Source: Chitinophagaceae bacterium
Lineage (GTDB): Bacteria; Bacteroidota; Bacteroidia; Chitinophagales; Chitinophagaceae
NCBI GenBank assembly: GCA_017307735.1
Contig: JAFKGR010000010.1
Location: 62,001-126,000 of the forward strand
Length of the DNA: 64,000 nucleotides
Reading direction: 5' to 3'
Position numbers and translations under genes: made by a program. Positions 34,204 to 42,614 of this stretch are shown piece after piece; position 1 is the stretch's first letter, and the number at the start of each line of letters is the position of its first letter. Below the pieces are notes generated by a model. It did not search any database and was not told the origin of the DNA. It was given only the letters and a program-made list of their open reading frames with translations.

Positions 34204-35106
34204 ATGAAAAGAAAAATTAACCTGAAAAATATTCTTCTGGTTTTCATTTCCCTGGTGGTTCTCAATCAAACCGGGTATGCACAGGATGAAAAAGAAGAAC
34301 CTCAGCAAATAGTCAGGCTTCATTATTATAATGTAAACAACAATCTGCAATATCTGGTGCTGGAAAGTCTGTTGAAAACCGGGCGAAAAATTGAGCCGGT
34401 AAAAAAGAAAGCATACCGGATTTATCTTGACAGTGTGGCCCGGTCAAATTTTATAGCAGGTGTTTTGACGAATGAAGAAGGGAAGGTCAAAGCGGTGATT
34501 CCGCCTGAACTGAAAAGCATTTGGGATGAAAAATCAGAGCACACCTTCATCGTTACATCCGAAGTAGCCGGTGAGGAGGAAACCCCAACTGAATTCAATA
34601 TTATCAAATCAAAAATAGCGATAGATACTTCCAATGTTGATGGGGTAAGAAATGTTACAGCCACGGTAATGAAACAGGAGAACAACGAATGGGTGCCGGC
34701 GGGTGATGTTGAGTTGAAAATTGGAATAAGACGGATGGATAATACGATTTTATCCGCAGGTGAAGAGCCGACCTATACCACCGATTCCGACGGAGTGGCC
34801 ACGGTGGAGTTTAATAAAATCAACATGCCCGGCGATTCACATGGCAACCTCATCTTTACTGCTTCTGTAAGCGATAATGACGAGTTGGGCAATCTGTCCG
34901 TTGATAAAACATTGTCCTGGGGTGTTCCACTCAAAGACGACAATAGCACCTTTGGTCAGCGCACACTTTGGTCCACACGTTTCAAAACACCGTACTGGCT
35001 TCTCATTCTGGCGTATTCAATTTCAATCGGGGTATGGAGCACTCTCATCTATTTGGTTTTTCAATTGGTAAAGATTAAGAGGCTCAGTATTCAAAGGCCG
35101 GGCTAA
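34204..35106 (+). CDS. Exported protein with C-terminal membrane anchor, unknown function (end of the electron-transfer operon)
   Basis: 300 residues from the ATG used here (the frame could start 9 bp earlier at a TTG). It has a signal peptide (about 1-24, GYAQ), a middle region of predicted beta-sandwich/Ig-like strands (DTSNVDGVRNVTATVM, YTTDSDGVATVEF) and one C-terminal membrane helix (about 262-285) with a short basic tail. The periplasmic domain therefore faces the cytochromes and FeS protein. It lies 43 bp after nrfD. No enzymatic or cofactor motif is visible; a structural or assembly role is only a guess. Confidence 0.7.
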   Translation: MKRKINLKNILLVFISLVVLNQTGYAQDEKEEPQQIVRLHYYNVNNNLQYLVLESLLKTGRKIEPVKKKAYRIYLDSVARSNFIAGVLTNEEGKVKAVIPPELKSIWDEKSEHTFIVTSEVAGEEETPTEFNIIKSKIAIDTSNVDGVRNVTATVMKQENNEWVPAGDVELKIGIRRMDNTILSAGEEPTYTTDSDGVATVEFNKINMPGDSHGNLIFTASVSDNDELGNLSVDKTLSWGVPLKDDNSTFGQRTLWSTRFKTPYWLLILAYSISIGVWSTLIYLVFQLVKIKRLSIQRPG

Positions 35107-35473
35107 AGAAAAAATAGCCTGCCGGCAAATTGATTTAAATTATAATTAGAGGTGAGATTCATCATAGAAGAAGCTGGCACTAATTCATAGTATTGTACTG
35201 GGTAGTTTCTGATCAATAAAGAAATTGACGTCTCTTATTTGAGAATCAAATCGAAGCTGCGAAAAATCCTCAGGAAGAGGGTTGATAAATGTTGATTACA
35301 GTTAGTGTTGATTGCGGGTTTCAAAATGGAGATTATTTTTCTCAATTCTTCAATGCGGGAATTTGAGAGTTGCATTAATAATTGAGATGAGAGCCAAAAT
35401 GACTTGCGGAACAGAGAACCCGGATTGAAAAAATAAAATGAACAGCCAATAAAAATTTCCTGGGAAAGGGTAG
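35107..35473. other. 367-bp region before the receiver-Crp regulator gene, with TTGAT motifs
   Basis: No gene is recognised. GTTGAT occurs at 35281-35286, 35291-35296 and 35307-35312, and an inverted repeat ATTTGA/TCAAAT with a 3-bp centre is at 35237-35251. TTGAT/TCAAA half-sites are typical of Crp/FNR regulators, so autoregulation by the adjacent gene is possible. No exact TAnnTTTG box was found. Confidence 0.4.
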
Positions 35474-36550
35474 ATGCAAAAAGCTTTTTCTATGAAGAAA
35501 ATTTTATTAATAGAAGACTGTAAATCGCTGCGCGAGAATACGGCTGAGATTTTGGAAATAGGAAATTATCAGGTTATCACTGCTGAAGGCGGGAAAACCG
35601 GTGTGGAGCTGGCTTTGAAAGAAAATCCCGATTTGATAATCTGCGACATCATGATGCCTGATTTGGATGGGTATGGGGTCTTGTATCTTTTGAAAAGAAA
35701 TCCGCTGACCAGAAATAAGCCATTTATTTTTATTACAGCAAAAACAGGATATGGTGACCTGCGAAAAGGAATGGAATTGGGCGCCGATGATTATATTACC
35801 AAACCATTTTCCGCGTTGGAATTGTTGTGCGCCATCGAAGCGCGGTTCAAAAAGACAGGGACGAAAGAGCAGCTGGTTGACCCCGGGCAAAGTAGGATTG
35901 AAGAATTGATTATTTCGGAAGATGGCTCTCAAATATTGAAAACCATAATGGACAGATCCAAAGTCGTTTTTTACAGAGAAAAGGAAGAGGTCTATTGTGT
36001 TGAAAATTTCCCACATGCATTGTATTATGTAAAAAAAGGCAAAGTCAAGACCGTTGTAACCAGTCCGGATGGAAAAGAGTTGGTTGTAGGGCTTTATAAT
36101 GCGGATGATTTTTTTGGATATAAATCTTTGTTTAGCCGTACCCGATACAAGGATACGGCGGTTGTTATGGAGGAGGCCGAGATTATAGAAATTCCGGAAA
36201 GGGACTTTGAATTATTGGTCATTCGCAATCCTAAAATATCTGAAAAGTTTATCCGCCTCCTTGCAGAAAATGTTACCGAGAAAGAGGATCAACTGGTGAG
36301 GATGGCATATAATTCTTTGAGGAAAAAAGTAGCGGATGCTTTGTTGGCGCTTCACAAAAAATTTAATCCGGGGAAAGAAAATGCCCGTCCAATAAATATT
36401 ACCCGGGAAAATTTAGCTTCACTGGCAGGCACTGCAACGGAATCGTTGAGAAGAACTCTCGCAGATTTCAGAGATGAGAAACTGATAGGCTTAGGTGTGC
36501 ATGGCATTATAATCTTAAATGAAAAGAAACTGGAAACCCTGGGTGATTGA
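35474..36550 (+). CDS. Response regulator fused to a Crp/Fnr-type DNA-binding protein
   Basis: 358 residues: receiver domain about 7-125 (KKILLIEDCK, phosphoacceptor Asp58 in LIICDIMMPDLDG, ITKPFSALE with the conserved Lys), then a cNMP-binding barrel (about 160-270, HALYYVKKGKVKTVVTSPDGKE) and a Crp-type winged helix (about 285-350, ITRENLASLAGTATESLRRTLADF). The cysteines that bind the FNR cluster are absent. An internal ATG six codons later, directly before KKILL, is an alternative start; the ATG chosen has a purine-rich site just upstream. No histidine kinase is encoded nearby, so the phosphate donor is unknown. Position suggests control of the cytochrome/NrfD genes. Confidence 0.9.
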   Translation: MQKAFSMKKILLIEDCKSLRENTAEILEIGNYQVITAEGGKTGVELALKENPDLIICDIMMPDLDGYGVLYLLKRNPLTRNKPFIFITAKTGYGDLRKGMELGADDYITKPFSALELLCAIEARFKKTGTKEQLVDPGQSRIEELIISEDGSQILKTIMDRSKVVFYREKEEVYCVENFPHALYYVKKGKVKTVVTSPDGKELVVGLYNADDFFGYKSLFSRTRYKDTAVVMEEAEIIEIPERDFELLVIRNPKISEKFIRLLAENVTEKEDQLVRMAYNSLRKKVADALLALHKKFNPGKENARPINITRENLASLAGTATESLRRTLADFRDEKLIGLGVHGIIILNEKKLETLGD

Positions 36551-36706
36551 GAGTGAAAATGTTTTTTCTTTCATTCAACTTAAACCGGATAAAGGCTATT
36601 GTGGCGAACAAAAGTTTATTGCGGAATTACTTCTGTGATGCCATTGGCAGGGATCTTCCTTTGATTTAATCTTTATGGCTCCGGATTGAAGAAACAGAAT
36701 TCCTGA

Positions 36707-39013
36707 TTATGGATTCACACTCACCAAATGACTGTATAATTCAATGGAATTATTTCTTTCAGGATCCATAACAAATAGATAAATCCAGTCATTTTCCACC
36801 AGGTTTTTCAATGTCTCATCATCAGAAAGTACCTGATCTATAAATCTCCCGGGTGCCTGAATCAGGGTTGTCAGTCGTATCGGGTTGTGGAATACCTCAT
36901 TATCCGATTTCATTAAAGACTGCAGGGGAAGTCCCATTTTCAAGTCGCTTCCGTTGCCTTGTACTGTACCATATTTGCCTGTAATATTAAGTGTGATTTT
37001 TGATCCGGCGCCAAAAAAATCATTATCAACTGTTGAAAAATAATAGTGGTCGCTGATCCATTGGCATACCAGTAATGGCCCCTGCATGATACCTTTTAAA
37101 ATAGAACCGTCTTTGTCAATTCGCCAGTCATAAGAACTCAGGAAGCAATCACTAAATTCTTCGTTCATCGTGAGTGACCGGGGTCCAATAATATATCCGG
37201 CATGTCCAGATAATCCGTATTCGGGCCGGGATTCTGACCAGCTACTTGATTTGATTTTGGCCAAAGCGACAGCATTTTGTGGTTCGCCCAAACGCTCTGT
37301 TGTCATCTTTTGCTTTATTTCCGAAAGGTTCTTTTTAAGTTGTTGCAGAATTTTCCGGTGGCTTTCCGGGGTTCTGATATCAAACAATTCTACTTCATCA
37401 GTAGAAGTGATGTGCTCTGCAGCAATAAAAATAGTATCCTCAGGAATTTCAATGTTGTGTTTTTCGAGTAATATCTTTTGCACTTCTTTTGAATTCGCCA
37501 ATCTTGCCAATGTCCGTGCATTTCTCTTTCCCGGATTGCCTGCGCAGGCACCGCAGTCAAGGCTGGATGCATAAGGATTATTAGCGCTGTGGCTGGCATG
37601 CCCGGCAAAAACAACCAGCGGTGCAAAATTTCTCCATCCACAGGAATCAAATACACCTTTTACCAAAGATGCTTTTTCTTCCGGTGTAATTTCATCCAAA
37701 GAATCTTTTGGATCAATTGCACAAATATGCGGTTCGTAAATATTTTCGTACCCATGAGGATAATGCAATGTCAAACGATCTGCTGTTTTGGGTTTGAAAA
37801 TTCTCAACAGCATGAATGTGCCATAGTAAATTCCTGAACCCTCTACAAATCCAAAAGCAGATGGAAGAATATTTTTCAATCTTTTAAGAAAATATTTATA
37901 AGCGCTGATACGCTTTTCTTTCTTTTTATATTCCAGAACATTACTTTCCTGACCCGGAGCTGTCTCTTCGTGTACCAGGTATTTTGAAGGCAGCATTGCC
38001 GGTGAAGATTTATTAATCAAACCGCTTTTGGGGTTACGATAATTCATCGGCAGGCCAAATGCTCCTGCCGAACCAAATGTTTCGTAATTCCCATATTGCT
38101 CAAGAAGCCTGCGCAGTATTTCAGAACGGGAATCTAAACAAAAAACAAGCTGAGCATCCGGTCCTGAATCTTTTTTTTCATTCATTTGACCTGCGCTATT
38201 CTTCATTTTTTCAAATAGCCTGTTTTGCCATGTCTGTTCCCATGCCCGGAGCCAGATATATTTCAGTTCTAAAAGGGAGTGATCTTTTTTCGCCGGTAGC
38301 TTTGGTAAAATGGGCGCCTTGATGCAACGTGCCATCCAGAGCCTGACGGCGAGGAAATCAAGCAAGGTTATCGGATATTCTTCGTCCCAAAGTGATCCGT
38401 TTTCAACACGGTATTTGATAAATCCGGCCCAACCCGGCAAAGCAGCAAGATGTCTTTCAAAAATTTGGATATGGTCTGCTTCATCAAAGTTTTCTAAAAC
38501 CCGGAATAAAGCTTCTTCCGGTGTTTTTGGAATAGATCCGCCAAGTTTTTTATTGATGTCATCATCATAAATAATGAGTCCGCGCCAGGCTGTGTAAAAT
38601 CCCAGTTCTTTGAACGGCATAGGCCAATCGGCCATTCCTTCATCCAAAAACAGGGACACCCATTTAACGGTGAGCCGGTCAATTTCATGAGTCTCATTTA
38701 AGTGTTCAATTGCATGGTGTGCTTCCAATTGAGCCAGATAATATTCGGGAGTTTCATCTTTCCCTGCCTTATGAAGCAATCCTTCTATTTCCTTAGCGCC
38801 AATTTTATTTTCATCCCACGCTTTGCGAAAGATATCTGCCCCGGGGAGCACACGTGCATCCCATAAATTACCCGCCAGTTCCACCCCTTCTAAAAAGGGG
38901 AGATCTTCAAAACCAGACAACGGATTGGCGGTGACGAAAGAATATAAGGGCCAGGTCTTTCCGATAACATGAGCCGCTTTATCTATTTTATATTTTAGTT
39001 CCTGACGATTCAT
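36707..39013 (-). CDS. dabA: DabA-type inorganic-carbon transport subunit (DUF2309)
   Basis: 768 residues, DUF2309/DabA family. The beta-carbonic-anhydrase-like zinc site is intact: Cys292 and Asp294 in VFCLDSRSE, His472 in FAGHASHSANNPY and Cys487 in SSLDCGAC, with the same 15-residue His-Cys spacing as in studied DabA. The N-terminus WPLYSFVTANPLSGFEDLPF is also diagnostic. DabA and DabB together capture CO2 and convert it to bicarbonate using membrane energy. The start overlaps the dabB stop (ATGA). In a heterotroph it would supply bicarbonate for carboxylases such as the AccA complex encoded here. Confidence 0.93.
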   Translation of the reverse strand: MNRQELKYKIDKAAHVIGKTWPLYSFVTANPLSGFEDLPFLEGVELAGNLWDARVLPGADIFRKAWDENKIGAKEIEGLLHKAGKDETPEYYLAQLEAHHAIEHLNETHEIDRLTVKWVSLFLDEGMADWPMPFKELGFYTAWRGLIIYDDDINKKLGGSIPKTPEEALFRVLENFDEADHIQIFERHLAALPGWAGFIKYRVENGSLWDEEYPITLLDFLAVRLWMARCIKAPILPKLPAKKDHSLLELKYIWLRAWEQTWQNRLFEKMKNSAGQMNEKKDSGPDAQLVFCLDSRSEILRRLLEQYGNYETFGSAGAFGLPMNYRNPKSGLINKSSPAMLPSKYLVHEETAPGQESNVLEYKKKEKRISAYKYFLKRLKNILPSAFGFVEGSGIYYGTFMLLRIFKPKTADRLTLHYPHGYENIYEPHICAIDPKDSLDEITPEEKASLVKGVFDSCGWRNFAPLVVFAGHASHSANNPYASSLDCGACAGNPGKRNARTLARLANSKEVQKILLEKHNIEIPEDTIFIAAEHITSTDEVELFDIRTPESHRKILQQLKKNLSEIKQKMTTERLGEPQNAVALAKIKSSSWSESRPEYGLSGHAGYIIGPRSLTMNEEFSDCFLSSYDWRIDKDGSILKGIMQGPLLVCQWISDHYYFSTVDNDFFGAGSKITLNITGKYGTVQGNGSDLKMGLPLQSLMKSDNEVFHNPIRLTTLIQAPGRFIDQVLSDDETLKNLVENDWIYLFVMDPERNNSIELYSHLVSVNP

Positions 39014-40449
39014 TTCGATGAAGTTTTATAACGCAGCACTGTCTTTTTATAAGGTTGCGAATCGTTGACCAGGCGGACATACAGCCAGGGGAAGTTCTTG
39101 TAAATTCCAAGTTTCATTATGAAAAATCCAATGAGAAAAATGACTCCGAACACAATTTGTAATACAGAGAGTGGTTCGGGATTATCTATCATTGGCAGAT
39201 CCTTCATAAATACGGTTGCTCCGTTATACATCAGCGCATAAAGCCCGATACTTATGAAAAAGACAATGGGACCCACAAATGCTTTTTTTACATTCGACAA
39301 TTCCGGCCGTTTGATGATATTGTCCATTGCCTGCCCTACAGTGATGGCTACGATAAGTGTCAAGAAGATTCCGCCATCGAGTTTTAATCCTTTTCCTGTA
39401 ATCCATGCAAAAAAAAGCGCACCTAAAATACCCAGGGCAAATACTGCGATAGCCTGTGTGTAATTGAGGGATCTCTGTTGATATTTTTTGGGAGAATTAT
39501 GATTGATTTCTTCTCCAGAAGAAAGAAACAAATAGGCTTTGTAAAAACCGTGTAAAATCAAATGGACCACAGCGGCGTTGAAAAACCCCAAACCGCATTG
39601 CATAATCATAAAGGCCATTTGTGCAGTGGTAGAACAGCCAAGTTTTTGTTTGATATTTACCTGTATGAGTTTGGTGAATTGGGCTACAATGGCAGTAATC
39701 CCGCCGATGATAATCAGCAGGGTCATTGTATTCGATTTAAAAAATAAAGGTGCAAGCAGTGTTAACAAAATACCGGCGCCATTGACAAACCCTGCATGCA
39801 TCAGTGCCGAAGCAGGGGTGGGCGAAGTCATTGCCGAAAGCAGCCAGCGATGAAATGGGTACATAGCCGACTGGATTGCTGCTGCCACAATAATACAAAG
39901 AGCAGGAATGAGAAGGAGGGGAAATGGAAGTTCGTTAATATGTTGCATCAGGCCGGTGAGGGTGAACTGATTCGCATAGAAGGAAAGGAGTAATATCCCG
40001 GCGGAAAGAAACAAACCCCCGACAAAGAAATGAATTTGGCAATACCTGGCAGCCTCGCGGGCCTCACCCCATCTGGAATCGATACCGATCAAACGCGCCA
40101 TAAAAAACCCCATCCCGAACCATGTCAGCAACAACAGCGCGATATGATCAACAAAAACGAGAAGTAAAACTGAGATAGTGAAACCCAAACTCAGCCATAT
40201 AAAGCGATTATAATAACGGAATCCGATAAGATATTTACTTGCAAACGTACTGACTACCGCACTGAAAAAAGTTACTGCTGCCCAGATAATCAGCGTCAGT
40301 CCATTGATGCGGAAGACTCCCTTCCAATTCCAATGAGGAGCATTTGGGTAACAGATTGCAATAGACGCGATGCTCAGAATGAACAAAAGCCATAAAAAAC
40401 CAGACACCGTTCTGAAAAGTAAACCGGAACGGGGATTCTTATTATTCAT
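39010..40449 (-). CDS. dabB: DabB-type proton-conducting membrane subunit (NuoL/MrpA-like)
   Basis: 479 residues with about 13 membrane helices of the proton-conducting antiporter family shared with NuoL. Recognised segments are MTSPTPASALMHAGFVNGAGILL (the conserved lysine/histidine helix region) and the QLTKLIQVNIKQKLGCSTTAQMAFM-like stretch with the broken helix. Shorter than NuoL (about 610) and without the lateral helix, as in DabB. It powers the carbon-capturing partner DabA, encoded in the overlapping next gene. A TACTTTG promoter-like box precedes it in the divergent LysR region. Confidence 0.9.
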   Translation of the reverse strand: MNNKNPRSGLLFRTVSGFLWLLFILSIASIAICYPNAPHWNWKGVFRINGLTLIIWAAVTFFSAVVSTFASKYLIGFRYYNRFIWLSLGFTISVLLLVFVDHIALLLLTWFGMGFFMARLIGIDSRWGEAREAARYCQIHFFVGGLFLSAGILLLSFYANQFTLTGLMQHINELPFPLLLIPALCIIVAAAIQSAMYPFHRWLLSAMTSPTPASALMHAGFVNGAGILLTLLAPLFFKSNTMTLLIIIGGITAIVAQFTKLIQVNIKQKLGCSTTAQMAFMIMQCGLGFFNAAVVHLILHGFYKAYLFLSSGEEINHNSPKKYQQRSLNYTQAIAVFALGILGALFFAWITGKGLKLDGGIFLTLIVAITVGQAMDNIIKRPELSNVKKAFVGPIVFFISIGLYALMYNGATVFMKDLPMIDNPEPLSVLQIVFGVIFLIGFFIMKLGIYKNFPWLYVRLVNDSQPYKKTVLRYKTSSK

Positions 40450-40592
40450 ATACTAAATGTAAATATTGTATCTAAAATTTTAAACCAACTTAACCAATAT
40501 TGATAGATGCTGGATTTTTCGAGGCGCAAAGTAAGAGAAACGTTCTTAATAAAATCTATTTATATTTACTATGTAGTGCATTAATAAATTTT

Positions 40593-41516
40593 ATGAATTA
40601 TACTTTAAATCAGTTGGGTATTTTTCTCAAAATCGTCCAAAATCAGAGTATTACCAAGACAGCCGAAGAACTTTATATGACCCAGCCGGCAGTTTCAATT
40701 CAACTTAAAAATTTTCAGAATCAGTTTTCCATTCCCCTGACTGAAGTAGTTGGCAGAAAAATATACATCACCGAATTTGGCTATCAGATAGCAAAATCGG
40801 CTGAAAAAATACTCAATGAAGTAGATGCCCTGAATTATAAAACATCGGCCTTTAAAGGAGAACTTTCAGGACGGCTTCACATATCTTCAGTTTCGACCGG
40901 GCAGTATGTTTTGCCAAGTTTTCTATCGGGCTTTACAAACCTGCATAGAGGAGTAGATCTCAATATTGATGTAACCAATAAATTGAAGGTGGTGGAAAGT
41001 TTGGAACAGAATGAGGTAGATTTTGCTTTGGTATCCGTTTTGCCAAAAAAGTTAAAAATATATCAGGAAATATTATTGCCCAACCGACTCTTTTTAATTG
41101 GGAAGTACGACAGGAAGATTGGGAAAAGTAGTTTGAAAAAATCTTCGTTTGAGTCGATTTCTCTTATTTTTCGGGAGCAGGGATCTGCCACCAGAGATGC
41201 CATGAATGATTTCATTACAAAAAACAATTTGCCGGTACATAAACGAATTCAACTGGTTTCAAACGAAGCGGTCAAACAGGCTGTGATGGCGGGGATCGGG
41301 TATTCTATTATGCCTGTCATCGGATTGAAATATGAATTAAAAAATGAGGAGCTGCAAATAATTCCTATCAAGGGATTGCCTGTTACTACAAGTTGGCGCC
41401 TGATCTGGCTGAAATCGAAGAAACTATCTCCTGCTGCAAAAGCCTATTTGGAATTCGTAAGAAATGAAAAAGAGCATATCATCCGGGAAAAATTTGAATG
41501 GATTAAAGAATATTGA
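40593..41516 (+). CDS. LysR-family transcriptional regulator, divergent from dabBA
   Basis: 307 residues from the ATG at 40593; the frame extends 31 codons further up but those residues precede the helix-turn-helix and are unlikely to be used. The N-terminal winged HTH (about 3-62) reads LNQLGIFLKIVQNQSITKTAEELYMTQPAVSIQLKNF, followed by the type 2 periplasmic-binding-like effector domain (about 90-295). LysR proteins such as CbbR/CmpR control carbon-fixation and carbon-uptake genes, and this one is divergent from dabBA. A palindrome CAATATTG sits at 40495-40502 in the shared region. A terminator hairpin follows the gene. Confidence 0.92.
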   Translation: MNYTLNQLGIFLKIVQNQSITKTAEELYMTQPAVSIQLKNFQNQFSIPLTEVVGRKIYITEFGYQIAKSAEKILNEVDALNYKTSAFKGELSGRLHISSVSTGQYVLPSFLSGFTNLHRGVDLNIDVTNKLKVVESLEQNEVDFALVSVLPKKLKIYQEILLPNRLFLIGKYDRKIGKSSLKKSSFESISLIFREQGSATRDAMNDFITKNNLPVHKRIQLVSNEAVKQAVMAGIGYSIMPVIGLKYELKNEELQIIPIKGLPVTTSWRLIWLKSKKLSPAAKAYLEFVRNEKEHIIREKFEWIKEY

Positions 41517-41561
41517 TTTTCAAACTTTAATCTGCGATTGATAAATTTTCCCTGCCCGGAA

Positions 41562-41595
41562 TTTTGCACATGGGTCATGCAGCAAAACTTTTTTT
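41562..41595 (+). terminator. Rho-independent terminator of the lysR gene
   Basis: TTTTGC (41562-41567) and GCAAAA (41582-41587) enclose a second pairing CATG/CATG; a run of seven T (41589-41595) follows. It lies 45 bp past the stop codon. Confidence 0.75.
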
Positions 41596-41661
41596 CAAAT
41601 CTATCCGGACAAATTAAATGTAACGGGCCATGTATTTTTCGAATGCTGGCCAATAAAGGAA

Positions 41662-42411
41662 TTACATGTTGAGCCCGCCACAGGTGCAGATTACCTGTCC
41701 TGTGATGTAGCTGCTCAGATCTGAGGCGAGAAAAAGTGCAACGTTGGCTACTTCTTCCGCAGTTCCAAATCTGGCGAGAGGTATTTTAGAGAGATATGTT
41801 TTTGCATTGTCTCCTTCTCCAAGATAATGCGTCATGTCGGTCTCTATAAATCCCGGAGCAATGGCATTTGAACGTATGTTTCTGCCACCCAATTCTGCCG
41901 CGATTGATTTTGTAAAACCAATTATCCCTGCCTTAGATGCGGCATAACTGCTCTGGCCCGCATTTCCGCGCACACCAATGATTGAACTGATATTGATGAT
42001 ACTGCCAGATCTTGCCTTGATCATAGGGCGGATGATCTGCTTGGTCATGTTGTAAACACTTCCAAGATTTGTCTGGATAACTTCGTTCCACTGCTCTTCC
42101 CCGACCCGAAGCAACAGATTATCGCGACTGATGCCTGCATTGTTGACACAGATGTCTATTTTGCCGAATTCTTTCATCACCTGATCTATGAGGGATTCAC
42201 TGTCTTCATAAGAAGCTGCATTGCTTTTGTAGGCTTTTACCTTTTGTCCTGAAGCAGAAAGCTCGTTTGCCAGGGCGTTGGCCTTGTCCTCGCTGCTCAA
42301 ATAGGTGAAAGCTACGTCTGCCCCGTTGGCTACAAACTTTCTTGTAATCGCTTCTCCGATTCCCCGGCTGCCACCCGTAACAATAGCAACTTTATCCTTC
42401 AATAAATCCAT
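41662..42411 (-). CDS. fabG: 3-Oxoacyl-[acyl-carrier-protein] reductase
   Basis: 249 residues of the classical short-chain dehydrogenase family. The NADP-binding TGGSRGIGEA, the NNAG motif (CVNNAGISRDNLLL), catalytic Ser in INISSIIGVRGN and Tyr/Lys in YAASKAG are present, and SNAIAPGFIETDMT is typical for FabG. It reduces 3-oxoacyl-ACP in fatty-acid elongation. It stands alone rather than in a fab cluster, so another SDR substrate cannot be excluded, but the motif set favours FabG. Confidence 0.92.
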   Translation of the reverse strand: MDLLKDKVAIVTGGSRGIGEAITRKFVANGADVAFTYLSSEDKANALANELSASGQKVKAYKSNAASYEDSESLIDQVMKEFGKIDICVNNAGISRDNLLLRVGEEQWNEVIQTNLGSVYNMTKQIIRPMIKARSGSIINISSIIGVRGNAGQSSYAASKAGIIGFTKSIAAELGGRNIRSNAIAPGFIETDMTHYLGEGDNAKTYLSKIPLARFGTAEEVANVALFLASDLSSYITGQVICTCGGLNM

Positions 42412-42437
42412 AAGAATAGTATTTATCTAATTCATAA

Positions 42438-42445
42438 CAAAAGTA
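42438..42445 (-). promoter_or_regulatory. -7 promoter box of fabG
   Basis: The minus strand reads TACTTTTG, an exact Bacteroidota -7 box, with the fabG ATG about 26 bp downstream. The -33 TTG is not apparent. Confidence 0.55.
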
Positions 42446-42614
42446 ACTTTTTAAAAACTTATTAATTACTGAGGTTGAAAAGGGATAAATTTATTAATGA
42501 CGAAATTAATTTGTAAGAAATATTTATTTGTATATATTCGCTGTTTCCAGATAATCTTTCATTTTGAAACCTTATTTGGTTGTTTTTTAATTATTAACTT
42601 AAACCAACTGCCTC

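Noticed and set aside
37170..37574. 134-codon plus-strand frame within dabA
   Set aside because: It is antisense to the region with the conserved zinc-site residues of DabA and lacks any motif of its own.
40500..40592. Upstream extension of the LysR gene
   Set aside because: The extra 31 residues precede the conserved helix-turn-helix start, and a near-consensus promoter box TATATTTA lies at 40561-40568 inside this stretch.
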